This document shows, in pieces, positions 11,701 through 22,138 of a DNA stretch of 64,000 nt. The stretch spans positions 38,924 to 102,923 of the forward strand of contig NW_001914886.1 in NCBI RefSeq assembly GCF_000208925.1, given 5' to 3'. Both the position numbers and the translations under genes were made by a program. How positions within the stretch are numbered: the stretch's first letter is position 1; the number at the start of each line of letters is the position of its first letter. The DNA is from Entamoeba histolytica HM-1:IMSS (Eukaryota; Evosea; Mastigamoebida; Endamoebidae). The notes under the pieces are model-generated. The model was given only the letters and a program-made list of their open reading frames with translations, was not told the DNA's origin and made no database searches.

Positions 11701-12661
11701 CCAAATATTTTTATGAGTAAGAAAATGAAAAAATGGAAGAATGAACTTGTATCTTATTCATTATTTATTTTATTAACAAGTACTAAAGAAATTCAAGAAA
11801 GTATTTTTAAGTTATTAGAAGTAGAATTTCAAGAAAATCCAAATATTGCTGTTCAATTTATTAATGAATTATCAGAATATATTTTTGTTGGTGTAGTTGA
11901 TAATTCACCAAAGAAAAAAATAATTAATAGTACTTATGACAATTGTAATCTGGAAGAATGTTATGAATGTAAATGTAAAGTTAATTGTTTAAATAAACAA
12001 TGTGTATATTGTCAACATAAATATTGTGATAAATGTATTGAAAAATTTAATTCTCACCAATGCAAATTAACTTTTCCTTCATTAAGTTCTCTTGCTAAAA
12101 TAGACATTGAAATTAATAAAGAAATCATTGAATATTTTTATAGACTTTGCTCTGCCTTATTACGTTCTTCATGTTCAGAACTAAATATATTCAATTGTTT
12201 AATTAAGACAATACATACTTGGAGAAATCTTTATCTCAATAACTCATCTATTATTCTAAGAGATAACATAATTCAAAAACATTACACTAAATTATATATT
12301 TCCCTAATCTCATTACTATTTGAAATAGGAACTAAAGAACAAACAGATATTACTTCAATGGTTATAGAAGAATCTAAAGATATTCTAATTCTTTTTGTAC
12401 AAACAATTTCTCCATCAACATACCTCCCAGAAGAACTTATTTTGACTTTATTAACAAAAGTACTAACCATTTCATCAGATGAATTAGTTTGTTGTTGTAA
12501 ATTATTTTCTTTAAAAAATAATAATAGTCATTCTCATTAAGTAGTTTAAAGAAATGTACAGTATTACTCAGCCATATTTGATAGAGACTATTCTCACAAA
12601 TATCCAACCTATAAGAAAGGTTATTGCAGAGATTATGAAACGAAATTGTCAATTTAAATAA
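8746..12661 (+). CDS. Large HEAT/ARM-like helical protein with Cys-rich finger near C-terminus
   Basis: A protein of about 1285 residues, almost wholly alpha-helical with repeated Leu/Ile-rich helices, the pattern of HEAT or ARM solenoids used as scaffolds. Residues about 1067-1106 hold a compact Cys cluster with spacing C-x2-C-x10-C-x2-C-x4-C-x2-C-x7-H-x-C, resembling AN1 or IBR zinc fingers. The gene has a 3' intron at 12487-12544 (58 nt), donor GTTTGTTG and acceptor AAGTAG, phase 0. Without splicing the frame ends at 12540; with it, exon 2 adds 38 residues starting FKEMYSITQPYLIETILTNI, a helix in keeping with the rest. I start at the ATG at 8746, not the TTG two codons earlier; AAAGAACTTT lies just upstream as a GAAC-like element. 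Family not identified. Confidence 0.75.
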
Positions 12662-13356
12662 TTATTATTTCATTACTTTTTTGTTTTATTTATTAATATA
12701 AATCTAAAAAGATCAGACTTATACAAATATCAACACGTTATATCAGTTCTAACATGGAATTTATATATCATCACTTCTATTTTATTTTTTTCTATTAATT
12801 TTATTCTTCATAAAATCAAAAAGAAAATATAATTATGGGTTTTCATTTTTTTTATTAAAATTTTAATATAATTTTATTAATAAATTATTTTTTTCATATT
12901 TTATTTTTCTTCTTTAATAATTTTATGATTTTGTTATTTTTTTATCTTTCCTAAAATGTTAAGAAAATGACTAAACAAGAACATTCTTATGAACTTACTC
13001 AACACATCCCATTGCAGGTTATATCCCTATACTTAATGTATTTAACAAATTTCTTGTACTGAAGGAATTGTTTCATTTCTTCTTATGTCCTAATAATTCC
13101 ATAATATTCTCATTTTTTCAAACCAATAATGAAACATTAGAATAAATTAAGGTTTATTACAATGAGTATGGTACAATTTCCCTCATACAGAAGTCAACTA
13201 ATGAAGTTGATTCATGTATTTTTTAAAGAAGATGAAAAAAACATTTTCTTTGTATATTTGTTTAGTCATCTTTACAATAAATAAATAAATCAGTATTTGG
13301 TACAGTTTTTAAAGTATCTTGCACTAATGAAAGAAAGAAATAATTTACTGTCATAT
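12662..13356. other. Intergenic
   Basis: T-rich DNA downstream of the HEAT-like gene. Nothing recognisable. Confidence 0.4.
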
Positions 13357-13368
13357 GTTTTTTTATAT

Positions 13369-13665
13369 TTAAATGACTATACTAATCACTGTGGATTTCA
13401 TTGTCACAAAAAAATCCATGTCATTAATCCAATCTTGCTGATTGTCTATATCTTTAATACCAACAGAAAATTGAAATTTAATTAATGGAATAAAAGAAAA
13501 TTGTTTCTTAAATTGATACCCAACATCTTCATACTCTTCAAATTCACACAGATTATAAGAACATCCTTTAGTTATATAAAATTTCTCTATTTGTACTGTT
13601 TCTGGTAGTTTTTTAGTGTTTTAAATAAGTCATATATACTTCTCCTTAGTTCATGTCTTTCTTTA
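13369..13665 (-). pseudogene. Gene fossil, unidentified
   Basis: On the minus strand an 80-codon open stretch, running from about 13612 to a TAA at 13369, reads like protein: it includes LPETVQIEKFYITKGCSY, then CEFEEYEDVGYQFKKQF and SVGIKDIDNQQDWINDMDFF. One base out of frame, just upstream, is another coding-like piece (TKERHELRRSIYDLFKTL). There is no start codon. Composition is richer and less repetitive than neighbouring non-coding DNA, so I read it as the remains of a gene with one frameshift. Family unknown. Confidence 0.35.
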
Positions 13666-13991
13666 GTAACAGTCAACAAGAGTAAATTGATGTGGTAAGT
13701 TTTTTCTTGATACAAACAATCACAAAATAAACAAACAAAACAAAACAAAAGATACACCACATCATTTTGTTTCTTTTCTTTCTTTTTCTACACAAAGTTT
13801 TTAAAAAAAAAGGTTAATGAATAACAAAGATAGGAATGAAAGTAAAAAGAGAAAATCAATGTTAGATTAAATTGTATTAAAATGAAGTACTTAGTGATAT
13901 TAAAAATGCAAATCAAAAAGAAAAGAACTTAAAAAGAAAAAGTATCTATTTATAAGATCTTTAAGGAAAAAATCTTATTAACACTATTGTT
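13666..13991. other. Intergenic, upstream of the PI3-kinase
   Basis: Contains GTATCTATTTATAAG about 45 nt before the ATG, a possible TATA-like element. Otherwise featureless. Confidence 0.35.
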
Positions 13992-16510
13992 ATGACTTAC
14001 CAAACTATAAGAAAAACATTTTTAATACCAACAAAAAGAATTACACAATTTGGAAGAACAACGTATCATCTAAATCAACCACAAATTAGATTAATTCAAA
14101 CAATTGAAGGAACGAAATATGTTGGAGTATCATTTTCATCTTCATATTCAGCAAATAAAATTATTCTTGAAGCACAAAAACAAATGTTAGTAGATGAAGA
14201 AGGAGAAAAATTATTTTGTTTATATAATTTACCATTTTATTTTGATGATCAAACAGAAGTATTGTTTGTTATTATTTAAAAGAAACAAAATAAAATTATC
14301 TAATAGAAATAGAAATACAAATACATTTTATTTATTTTGTTTAACATATGGATATTCTCCTGTTTATGAAATATTAAATAAAAAATATTGTAAAGAATAT
14401 AAACCAATTGAGGTTTTTCTTCAATATTTAAAAACATATCAAATTAATTATGAAATTATTGGATTTGAATATCTTACTGTTTTAAAATCAATACCAGAAG
14501 AATGTAGAGATTTTAGAAGTTCATTAGCACGTGTTAGACAAGAAGAATTTGAATGGGCAACAAATAATTTTGATAAAAAAATTCTTGAAGAGAATGAATA
14601 TGTTTATATAGAATCAGAACCTCCTATTACAGAATTTAATTTAGATAAAATTCGAATTAATGGAAGATATGGAACTGATATGTCAATGAAAACTATTGTT
14701 CATTTACCATCTGATTCAATTGAAGAAGTTATTAATAATTTATTTACTAAATTACATACTATGAAACCTTCTATATTTAATGAAAATGCACAGCCATCAG
14801 ATTTTGTTTTAAAAGTTAGAGGATTTAATGAATTTATTATTCCTTATAAACGTGATGGAAGTAAATATTGTTTAAGTGATTTTGATTATATTAGAAAATG
14901 TATTCATCTTAAATTACCTATTGATGTAGTTTTATTTAATAGAGAAAATATGCACCATAATTTATGGAATGAAAATACTATTAAAATGATGAAATATTTT
15001 GATCAATTTGTTGGAAATAATAATTGGAATCTTATTCAAGATGAAACTCGTTGTCTTTCTCAAAGAGAATGTCAAACTCCTGTTTGTATTCAAATTATTT
15101 CAGCAGAAAGAATTAAACATTATAAAATAACTAAATTAAAAGATGACAGTGAAATAGTAAATCTTGAAGAAGATTTAAAAATTTATATTACCGGTTCATT
15201 ACATTATGGAACTCGTTTATTAGTTAGACAAGAATTTACACCAGTATATCAAATTAAAGAAGGTAAATTACATTTAGATTCTCCTATAATGATGACATTT
15301 AATATACTCATATCAACTCTTCCTAAAGAAACAAGATTAACATTATCAATTTATATGACAGATTCCCCTATTAATTTACAAGTATTCGAAATTAATAAAA
15401 AAGACATTTGTTTGGCAACTATTAATTGTAAATTAGTTGATTATAATGGTTATTTTATGAAAGGATTATTTAATGTTGGAATGTGGGAAAGAACTGAACC
15501 AAATCCTATTATGATGTGTTGTGAAAATACTTCTTCAAACACCTGTAAATTACATTATCGAATGATAGAATTTAATAAACCTGTTAAAATGAATACATTT
15601 ATTGCAAATGAACAAGAGTTAAATACTAACATAACAGGTTCTGTTAAGATTGATTCTGAACATACACTAAGATTTAAATATGCTGTTGAAGCTGATCCAT
15701 TAACAGTACTTAGTCAAGAGGATTGTAGATTATTATGGACTTATAGATCTTTAGTAATGAAAACAAAACCCCGCTCTATAGCGAGGTTAGTTTCTGCTGT
15801 TGATTTTACTCAACAAAGTGAAGTATTAGAATTACATAGATTATTAAATAAATGGCCATTACTTGAACCAACACATGCATTAGAATTATTAGACTTTAGA
15901 TTTCCAGATGAACAAGTAAGGTTATTTGCTTTAAAATGTTTAGATGCAATGAAAGATTATGAATTAGTTAATTTTCTTCCACAACTTGTTCAAGCATTAA
16001 AATTTGAATTACACCATCAAAGTAATTTAGCATATTTTTTACTTAGAAGAGCATTAAGAAATAAAAATATTATTGGACATCAATTCTTTTGGTTTTTAAA
16101 AGCTGAAATGCATGATAATAGAGTAACTGAACGATATGGAGTATTATTAGAGGCATTTTTAAATGGATGTGAAGATTATAGAACTGAACTATATAATGAA
16201 GTAACATTTCAAAATCAGTTAGTTGTTATTGCTAATAAAGTAAAACAATTAGAAACAAAAGAAGAACAAAAACAATTACTTAAAGATTCATTGGCAAAAT
16301 TAAAATATCCTGAAGAAATGTCATTACCATTAGATTCACGATTTAGAATAAAAAAACCAATTCCAAATACTGGAAATGTATTTAGTAGTAAAAAGAAACC
16401 ACTTATGTTGGTATTAGAAAATGTAGATCCATTAGGAGATAATATTATGGTTATACAAAAAGTTGGTGATGGATCTTAGACAAGATGTTTTGACTTTACA
16501 AATGCTTCAA
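13992..16510 (+). CDS. Phosphatidylinositol 3-kinase, class I-like catalytic subunit (partial)
   Basis: Two exons; intron 14264-14306 (donor GTTTGTTA, acceptor TCTAATAG; 14312 is an alternative in-phase acceptor). The visible protein, about 814 residues, has a Ras-binding-like region (about 215-310, with FVLKVRGFNEFIIPY), a C2 domain (about 375-510), a PIK helical domain (about 560-740) and the first strands of the kinase (KPLMLVLENVDPLGDNIMVI). It phosphorylates phosphoinositides at the plasma membrane, which in amoebae drives phagocytosis and motility. No clear p85-binding domain is seen. At about 16470 one extra base moves the conserved DLRQDVLTLQ into another frame, 40 nt before the assembly gap, so this is probably a sequencing error. 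The catalytic loop is in the gap or missing. Confidence 0.88.
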
Positions 16511-16610
16511 NNNNNNNNNNNNNNNNNNNNNNNNNNNNNNNNNNNNNNNNNNNNNNNNNNNNNNNNNNNNNNNNNNNNNNNNNNNNNNNNNNNNNNNNNN
16601 NNNNNNNNNN
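16511..16610. other. Assembly gap (100 Ns)
   Basis: Exactly 100 Ns, the usual placeholder for a gap of unknown length. It cuts the PI3-kinase before its catalytic loop on the left and a Lys-rich gene on the right, so the real gap must hold at least the kinase C-terminus (roughly 250 codons) plus the rest of the second gene. Confidence 0.99.
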
Positions 16611-16770
16611 GTAAACCTGATTTCTTAGAAAGAGTATTTTTTCTTCCTTCATCATCACGTGATTTTACTTTCTTTTCAGTAACTTTCTTTGGTTTCTTTT
16701 CTACTGATTTTTTTTCAGTAGCTTTCTTTTCAACGACGGGAGTAACTTCTTTTTCTTTGGTAGCGTCCAT
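16611..16770 (-). CDS. Lys/Glu-rich N-terminus cut by gap, possibly histone H2A tail
   Basis: The first 53 residues are MDATKEKEV followed by repeated EKK/VEKK units, then GRKNTLSKKSGL just before the gap. A basic tail leading into a K-x-SGL or RAGL motif is how histone H2A enters its fold (next expected FPVGR), and Entamoeba core histones are known for divergent, extended tails. This is only a suggestion, because the decisive part is missing. It could equally be another lysine-rich nuclear or ribosomal protein. It is convergent with the PI3-kinase across the gap. Confidence 0.5.
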
Positions 16771-17244
16771 TGTATTTAAAATACAGTTTTGATCACTTAA
16801 GATCTTATTGTCATCTTAAATATCCCCAATTAGGTTTTCCTATTTTTCTCTTTTTACAGAAAATCATTAAAAAGAATCTTCATTCTTTTTCTTGTCTATA
16901 TCATGTTTTAATTATATTCTGAAATTATATTATCTTCATAAATTTATTCATTCTTACTTTTTCAGTATATAGATGTACTTATTTATCGTGACATTTTCAT
17001 CATGTATTATTCATTTATTATTATTTTTACAAGAATAACGAAGACAACTTGAATTTTTGTTCACTTCTTTTTCTTTTTTTTTCTCTTTTCTGGAAACCCT
17101 TTTTTTTTGTTAATATAATAAATAATATTAATATAAAACTATAGTACTGGTTCTATAAATAGACTTCTCTTTTTAGTTAAAAAATTAAAGATGAAAAAAA
17201 AATAGAAACAAAAACTAAAATAAAGAAAAAAATAAAGGAGTGGA
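16771..17244. other. Divergent promoter region between the Lys-rich gene and HAT1
   Basis: 474 nt that must carry promoters for both directions. A CTATAAATAG motif at about 17153 is a possible TATA-like site for HAT1; its 5' leader side is purine-rich. Nothing else recognisable. Confidence 0.4.
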
Positions 17245-18462
17245 ATGGATAAAGAATTACTCAATGAAGTATTAGCCGAAGTAATGGAAGATCCTAATTT
17301 AATGGACAAAGATCCACTTGCAAATAAAAATAAAGATTTTATATGTTCAGCACAAGATGCAATAGGATTATATTTTGTGTCTAATAAAGAAGAAGTAGAA
17401 AAAGCACTTAAAGATAAATATTTAGAGAATGCAGTTGATTATCCTGATTATGTTCACCAATTATTTATGGGAGATTGTGAAATATATGGGTATAAAGATT
17501 TAAAGGTTCATGTATTGATTAGTGTCTATTCACATCAAATGTATGTTGACTTTTCATATTCACAAAAAATAGATGATGCAGAAGATATAATTAAATGTCT
17601 TCATAAATTTATGCCAAAAAATCAAAGAATTTTATCATTAGAAGGTTTTATTGAACAATTAGAAAAAGAAAAATATGGATTTAAACCTTGTGGAAAGAAA
17701 TTATATGAATTTGAACAAAATGGAGAGGTTTATGAAATTTATTATGGAGATGTTAATACTATGTATGAATATTATTGTCAATTATTTCCTGTTATTACAA
17801 TGTATATTGAACGAGCCAATTGTGTTAATCCAGAGGGAAAATGGGAATTTTTTAATTTGTTTCAAGTTATTGAAAATCCATCAAATGTTAGTCAAATTGA
17901 ATATAGGATAGCTGCACAAACAAATACATATAGGTTTTATCATTATCCAGATTCATGGAGATTACGTATTGGACAATTTATAACATTTCCTAATTATCAA
18001 AGAAAAAAGTTAGGAAGATATTTATTAAGACAAGTATATTCATTCATTTTATCAGATAAAGATTTTGATTTAACTGTTGAAGATGCATGTTTAGAATTTC
18101 AAAAATTAAGAACATTTGTAGAACTTAAAATGATGGAAGAACAACAATTAAAATTACCAATTGATATTCAATCAGATACGTTAAGTGAATGTCCAGAAGA
18201 TTTTTGTGAGATAGTTAGAAAAAAATGTGGAATAACAAAAATGGAAATAATGTCATTATATGAAATGATGGTATGGGCAGAATTAAAAAATAATAATGAA
18301 ATAATGCCTAAGTTAGCATTAGAATTAAAAAGAAAATATTACTCACAAACGAAAACAGAACTTGAATTATTAGAAAGTGATGAAATGAGATTAGAAATGA
18401 TTGAAAGAGCATATAAAGCAAAAATTGCTCATTTTAAACAAATTTATAATGTTTTAGAATAA
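17245..18462 (+). CDS. HAT1: Histone acetyltransferase type B catalytic subunit
   Basis: 405 residues. The N-terminal half fits the HAT1 N-terminal domain, and residues about 233-262 (SWRLRIGQFITFPNYQRKKL then GRYLLRQVY) match the acetyl-CoA-binding GNAT motif A of HAT1, where the human protein reads FQGQGHG. The first glycine of the usual Q/R-x-x-G-x-G/A is Lys here. The C-terminal 140 residues are helical and end with a Lys/Glu-rich segment, as in other HAT1 proteins. HAT1 acetylates newly made histone H4 before chromatin assembly. The ATG at 17245 follows a purine-rich leader. Single exon; length is normal for the family. Confidence 0.85.
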   Translation: MDKELLNEVLAEVMEDPNLMDKDPLANKNKDFICSAQDAIGLYFVSNKEEVEKALKDKYLENAVDYPDYVHQLFMGDCEIYGYKDLKVHVLISVYSHQMYVDFSYSQKIDDAEDIIKCLHKFMPKNQRILSLEGFIEQLEKEKYGFKPCGKKLYEFEQNGEVYEIYYGDVNTMYEYYCQLFPVITMYIERANCVNPEGKWEFFNLFQVIENPSNVSQIEYRIAAQTNTYRFYHYPDSWRLRIGQFITFPNYQRKKLGRYLLRQVYSFILSDKDFDLTVEDACLEFQKLRTFVELKMMEEQQLKLPIDIQSDTLSECPEDFCEIVRKKCGITKMEIMSLYEMMVWAELKNNNEIMPKLALELKRKYYSQTKTELELLESDEMRLEMIERAYKAKIAHFKQIYNVLE

Positions 18463-18779
18463 ATTAAATACTTTTAATAAAAGAATTATAATTTATTTTA
18501 ATAAAATAAAAACAAAAGATAAATAAGATATATATAACCATAATTAATTTTGTTTTAAAAATATACTTTATTTCTATTACAGAATGAAATAGAAATTAAT
18601 AAAATTCAAATAAATATCTAAGGAAATTTAATGAATTGAGATAAATTCAAATAATAAAAACAAAGTAAAAAAAAAAAGAAAGAAAAGGGAAAGAAGTATT
18701 TATATAAAATTGAATTGAATCTAACTTTAAAATAAATAGAACACAAAAAAAATAAATCTATTCTAAAGAAATAGAAAAT
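18463..18779. other. Intergenic
   Basis: 317 nt between HAT1 and the LRR-GILT gene. A-rich; includes AGTATTTATATAA about 90 nt before the next ATG, a possible TATA-like element. Confidence 0.35.
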
Positions 18780-20294
18780 ATGTTTTGGATATTCTTACTT
18801 TATATTATTTCTTGTTTTGGAGCTCAAAATAATGAAAAAGAAGTATTAATTAATTTTTATAATCAATTAAATGGACCTAATTGGAAAATATCAACTAATT
18901 GGTTAAGTAATGAAAAAGATATTTGTGAATGGTATGGAATTGAATGTGATAAAGATGGATATGTTTTTCAAATATCTTTAGACTCTAATAATTTAGAAGG
19001 TAAATTACCAAGTTTAAGTTCTTTAACTCATTTATATGCATTTGTTGCTGATAATAATAAATTAACAGGTTCTTTAAGTGCTTTTAATGGATTAAAAGGA
19101 TTTATGGCATTAAATATTAAGAATAATTTATTTAGTGGACCAATTTATATGATAGGAACAACAATGAAATGGTTACATGCTGATAATAATAAATTTACTG
19201 ATATATTTTCTTTAGTAAAACATTGTCCTGAAATTGAAGTTATTGGATTAACTCATAATAAAGTTAAAACAATTCCTCGTTCTATTGGAACTTTACATCA
19301 TTTAAGAACGTTATCTTTAGGACAAAATGATATTACTTCTGAAATTCCAAATGACTTAAATGGTTTAATTAATGTTGCTACTATTGATTTAAGTAATAAT
19401 AAAATTTCTGGTTCTATTCCAATTACTTTAGGTCAATTACCTGTTATTACTGAAATTTTATTACAAAATAATAATTTATCTGGCTCTATTCCTAATACTT
19501 TATTTACTGCTTCTTCATTAACTTTGATTGATCTTTCTAATAATTCTCTTTCTGGTTCATTAAATGATGTATTAAATTCTAAAACATTAGTAACTGCATA
19601 TTTACAATATACTGATGTTGAAGGACCAATTCCTCCTTTATATTCAAGTAGTTTAAGACATCTTGACCTTCGAGGAACTAAGGTTGATTGTCCAATTTTA
19701 GATGCTAATAGAGAAATTATAGTTGCTGATTGTCCTCCAAGAGTTATTGTTGAAGCTGATGTAATGTCTAAATGTCCTGATTTTAGAAATTTTGGATATA
19801 AAATTGCTGCACCACTTCTTGAGAAGATTGGTTCTATTATTGATTTTAAAATTGGATGGATAATGACTCCAAGCTCTTCTTATTCTACTGGATATAGCTC
19901 AATGCATGGTAATACCGAAGTAATTGGTGATTTCTTATTTACATGTGCACTTGAAATATATAATGCATCAAAAGCATTTGACTTTTATAATTGTATGGGT
20001 GAAAGTGTTGATTTAATTCCTTTAAATTATACTTCTTGTGCACGACAAGCAAATATGGATCCTGAGTCTTTAATTAAATGTGCATTTGGTTCTTATGGAA
20101 ATACTTTAATGAAAGAAGCAGTTGATAGACCAATTCAAATGGGATCAACATGGTGTCCAACTGTTTATATTAATAATGAACGTTATTGTCTTTATGATTC
20201 ATATCTATGTAATGCAACTACATTAGATGATTATATAAGAGATATTTGTGCTGCATATACTGGAACAAATAAACCTTCTGCTTGTCCCAAATAA
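18780..20294 (+). CDS. Secreted LRR protein with C-terminal GILT-like domain
   Basis: 504 residues. Residues 1-15 are a hydrophobic signal peptide. Residues 20-58 match the plant-type LRR N-terminal cap (LNGPNWKISTNWL, then CEWYGIEC). About ten leucine-rich repeats of the x-L-x-x-N-x-L-x-G-x-I-P kind cover about 65-300. The C-terminal 180 residues resemble gamma-interferon-inducible lysosomal thiol reductase: CPDF at 332-335 in the CXXC position, SMHGNTEVIGDFLFTC at 374-389 for the GILT signature C-x-H-G-x2-E-C-x2-N-x4-C, and WCPTVYINNE at 458-467 before the final Cys pairs. The second active-site Cys is Phe, so classical dithiol reduction is doubtful. Likely lumenal or secreted: no TM segment or GPI signal. 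The next gene starts 100 nt downstream on the same strand. Confidence 0.85.
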   Translation: MFWIFLLYIISCFGAQNNEKEVLINFYNQLNGPNWKISTNWLSNEKDICEWYGIECDKDGYVFQISLDSNNLEGKLPSLSSLTHLYAFVADNNKLTGSLSAFNGLKGFMALNIKNNLFSGPIYMIGTTMKWLHADNNKFTDIFSLVKHCPEIEVIGLTHNKVKTIPRSIGTLHHLRTLSLGQNDITSEIPNDLNGLINVATIDLSNNKISGSIPITLGQLPVITEILLQNNNLSGSIPNTLFTASSLTLIDLSNNSLSGSLNDVLNSKTLVTAYLQYTDVEGPIPPLYSSSLRHLDLRGTKVDCPILDANREIIVADCPPRVIVEADVMSKCPDFRNFGYKIAAPLLEKIGSIIDFKIGWIMTPSSSYSTGYSSMHGNTEVIGDFLFTCALEIYNASKAFDFYNCMGESVDLIPLNYTSCARQANMDPESLIKCAFGSYGNTLMKEAVDRPIQMGSTWCPTVYINNERYCLYDSYLCNATTLDDYIRDICAAYTGTNKPSACPK

Positions 20295-20394
20295 CATTAA
20301 GTAATACATTTTTTAATATTTTAGTTATTAAAAATGGAAAATCTTTATCTATGTCAAACAAATTGAAACAGTACTTAAATTTTCATTTTTTAAA

Positions 20395-21351
20395 ATGCAT
20401 TTAATTAAAAAGCCAACTACAACTCAAATCCCTATGTATTGTGCTTTTTCGTTCCTTGTTATTGCTGGTGGTAAAACTGTATTACTTACTAATGAAATAA
20501 CACAAGGAACAATTTGGGAAATTCCATTAACAGTATATATGTTATTTAATTGGCTTTGGTTATTAGGAACTCTTATCTATTTAAATTGTGTTGATCCTGG
20601 ATATATGCCAAGATTTAAACCATTTGGATTTCCAGTAAAACAGTTTTATAATGTAAGATATCAAAATAAAATACTACCAAGAAATACTTGTGAAACATGT
20701 AATTTAGTAAGACCATTAAGAGGAAGTCATTGTAGAATATGTAATAGATGTGTTAATGAATTTGACCATCATTGTGGATGGATTGGAAATTGTGTTGGAG
20801 AAAGAAATAAAGGAAGATTTGTTGTATTTGTTTGTGTAGTATTTATAAATTCTGTTACTGCTTGGTTAATTAGTTTCTATCACATTTTATTTATGCCAGG
20901 TGGTTCTATAATAAATCTTCTGTTCATTATTACTATCTTCTTTATGTTTTCAATTACTAATTTAATGTTAGGGTCATTATTCATCTCTCATATATATCTT
21001 GCTCTCAATGGTAAAACTACTTATGAAAATATCAAGCTCACAAAACAAAAATATCGTGCTTATGAACAATTCTTAGAAGAAAATGGTGTATCTCATAAAT
21101 GTTATTGTAAAAAATGTGATAAGAAAAAATCTTCTCAAAATGATAAAGATGAAGAACAAATTAATGAATCAAGTGAAATTAAAAGACAAGAAAACAATAA
21201 CATTTTTACTCAAATAGAAAGAAAAAGGAAAGAAATTGTTTTAAGAAAACAATTTTCTTTGAACTATAAAAATGAAACATCTCCATATCCAAGAGGTTTT
21301 ACTAATTTTTTTCATATTATATTTAAACCATCTCCACCATCATTTATTTAA
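20395..21351 (+). CDS. DHHC-type protein S-palmitoyltransferase
   Basis: 318 residues. Two TM segments near 13-32 and 44-64, then a DPG motif (68-70), the Cys-rich domain at about 98-140 with C-x2-C, HC-x2-C and the catalytic DHHC at 124-127 ([20 protein letters not shown]), then two more TM segments at about 143-205. The C-terminus is a long basic cytosolic tail with Lys- and Glu-rich stretches. All zinc ligands are present, so the enzyme should be active. It attaches palmitate to cytosolic cysteines at Golgi, endosomal or plasma membranes. GTACTTAAA lies 25-30 nt before the ATG as a likely TATA element. Confidence 0.93.
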   Translation: MHLIKKPTTTQIPMYCAFSFLVIAGGKTVLLTNEITQGTIWEIPLTVYMLFNWLWLLGTLIYLNCVDPGYMPRFKPFGFPVKQFYNVRYQNKILPRNTCETCNLVRPLRGSHCRICNRCVNEFDHHCGWIGNCVGERNKGRFVVFVCVVFINSVTAWLISFYHILFMPGGSIINLLFIITIFFMFSITNLMLGSLFISHIYLALNGKTTYENIKLTKQKYRAYEQFLEENGVSHKCYCKKCDKKKSSQNDKDEEQINESSEIKRQENNNIFTQIERKRKEIVLRKQFSLNYKNETSPYPRGFTNFFHIIFKPSPPSFI

Positions 21352-21532
21352 ATAAATAATTATTAAATACTTCTTTTTAATTTTAATTCATTGAAAATTT
21401 CAAAATAAAATATTAAAAAGTATTTTTATTTAAATATTAAAATATAATAATTAAATAATAAATAATAATAATAAAGTATTAAACACATCTATAAAAGAAA
21501 CCCTGAAAAACTCTAAAAAATTGAAATAACCT

Positions 21533-21925
21533 ATGGTCAGAGTTAACGTTCTTGCTGATGCTCTTAAATCAATTACTAATGCTGAAAAACAAGGTAAAAG
21601 ACAAGTTATGATTAGACCAGCTTCAAAAGTTATTTGTGAATTTTTGAACGTTATGATGAAACATCAATACATTACTGACTATACCGTTGTTGATACTCAT
21701 AGAAGTGGAAAGATTGTTGTTAATTTAAATGGTAGACTTAACAAATGTGCTGTTATTTCACCAAGATTTAATGTTACTCTTAGTGAATTTGATAAATGGG
21801 AAGCTAATTTACTTCCATCAAGACATTTTGGAGCACTTGTTTTGACTACATCATATGGTATTCTTGATAATACTGAAGCTAGAGCTAAACATACTGGAGG
21901 AAGAATTCTTGGATTCTTCTATTAA
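21533..21925 (+). CDS. RPS15A: 40S ribosomal protein uS8 (S15A/S22)
   Basis: 130 residues, exactly the normal length for eukaryotic uS8. Diagnostic stretches are [40 protein letters not shown], the C-terminal [18 protein letters not shown] and the end GRILGFFY. It binds the central domain of 18S rRNA in the small subunit. No intron. Codon use here is more biased (GCT, GTT, AGA) than in neighbours, as expected for a highly expressed gene. Confidence 0.97.
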
Positions 21926-21969
21926 AAAGAATTAAACGAACTAGTTATGTATTTTTTCTCGGTTACCAT

Positions 21970-22004
21970 CACTGCGTAAACTTTCTTTTATTAAAATCGC
22001 AGTG
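21970..22004 (+). other. Perfect 7-bp inverted repeat downstream of uS8
   Basis: CACTGCG at 21970-21976 and CGCAGTG at 21998-22004 form a perfect GC-rich stem with a 21-nt AT loop, itself able to pair TTTT with AAAA. It lies 45 nt after the uS8 stop, in DNA with clearly higher GC than the surroundings. It could be a 3' UTR hairpin, a terminator-like signal or part of a small RNA. The convergent UNC93-like gene ends 135 nt further on. Confidence 0.45.
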
Positions 22005-22138
22005 TTGAAATCGCTTTCCTCTTTATATAATAGTATTAAAGACTAAAGATATTTCAACTACTGTTTTTTCTTTTCCTTCTTTTCAAAAAGAATAAATTTT
22101 ATAATTTTTATGTTAAACCTTAATATGTTTTGAAAATT

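Noticed and set aside
13992..16510. First idea that this gene was TFIID subunit TAF2
   Set aside because: The C2, PIK helical domain and DPLGDNIMVI kinase entry are specific to PI3-kinases.
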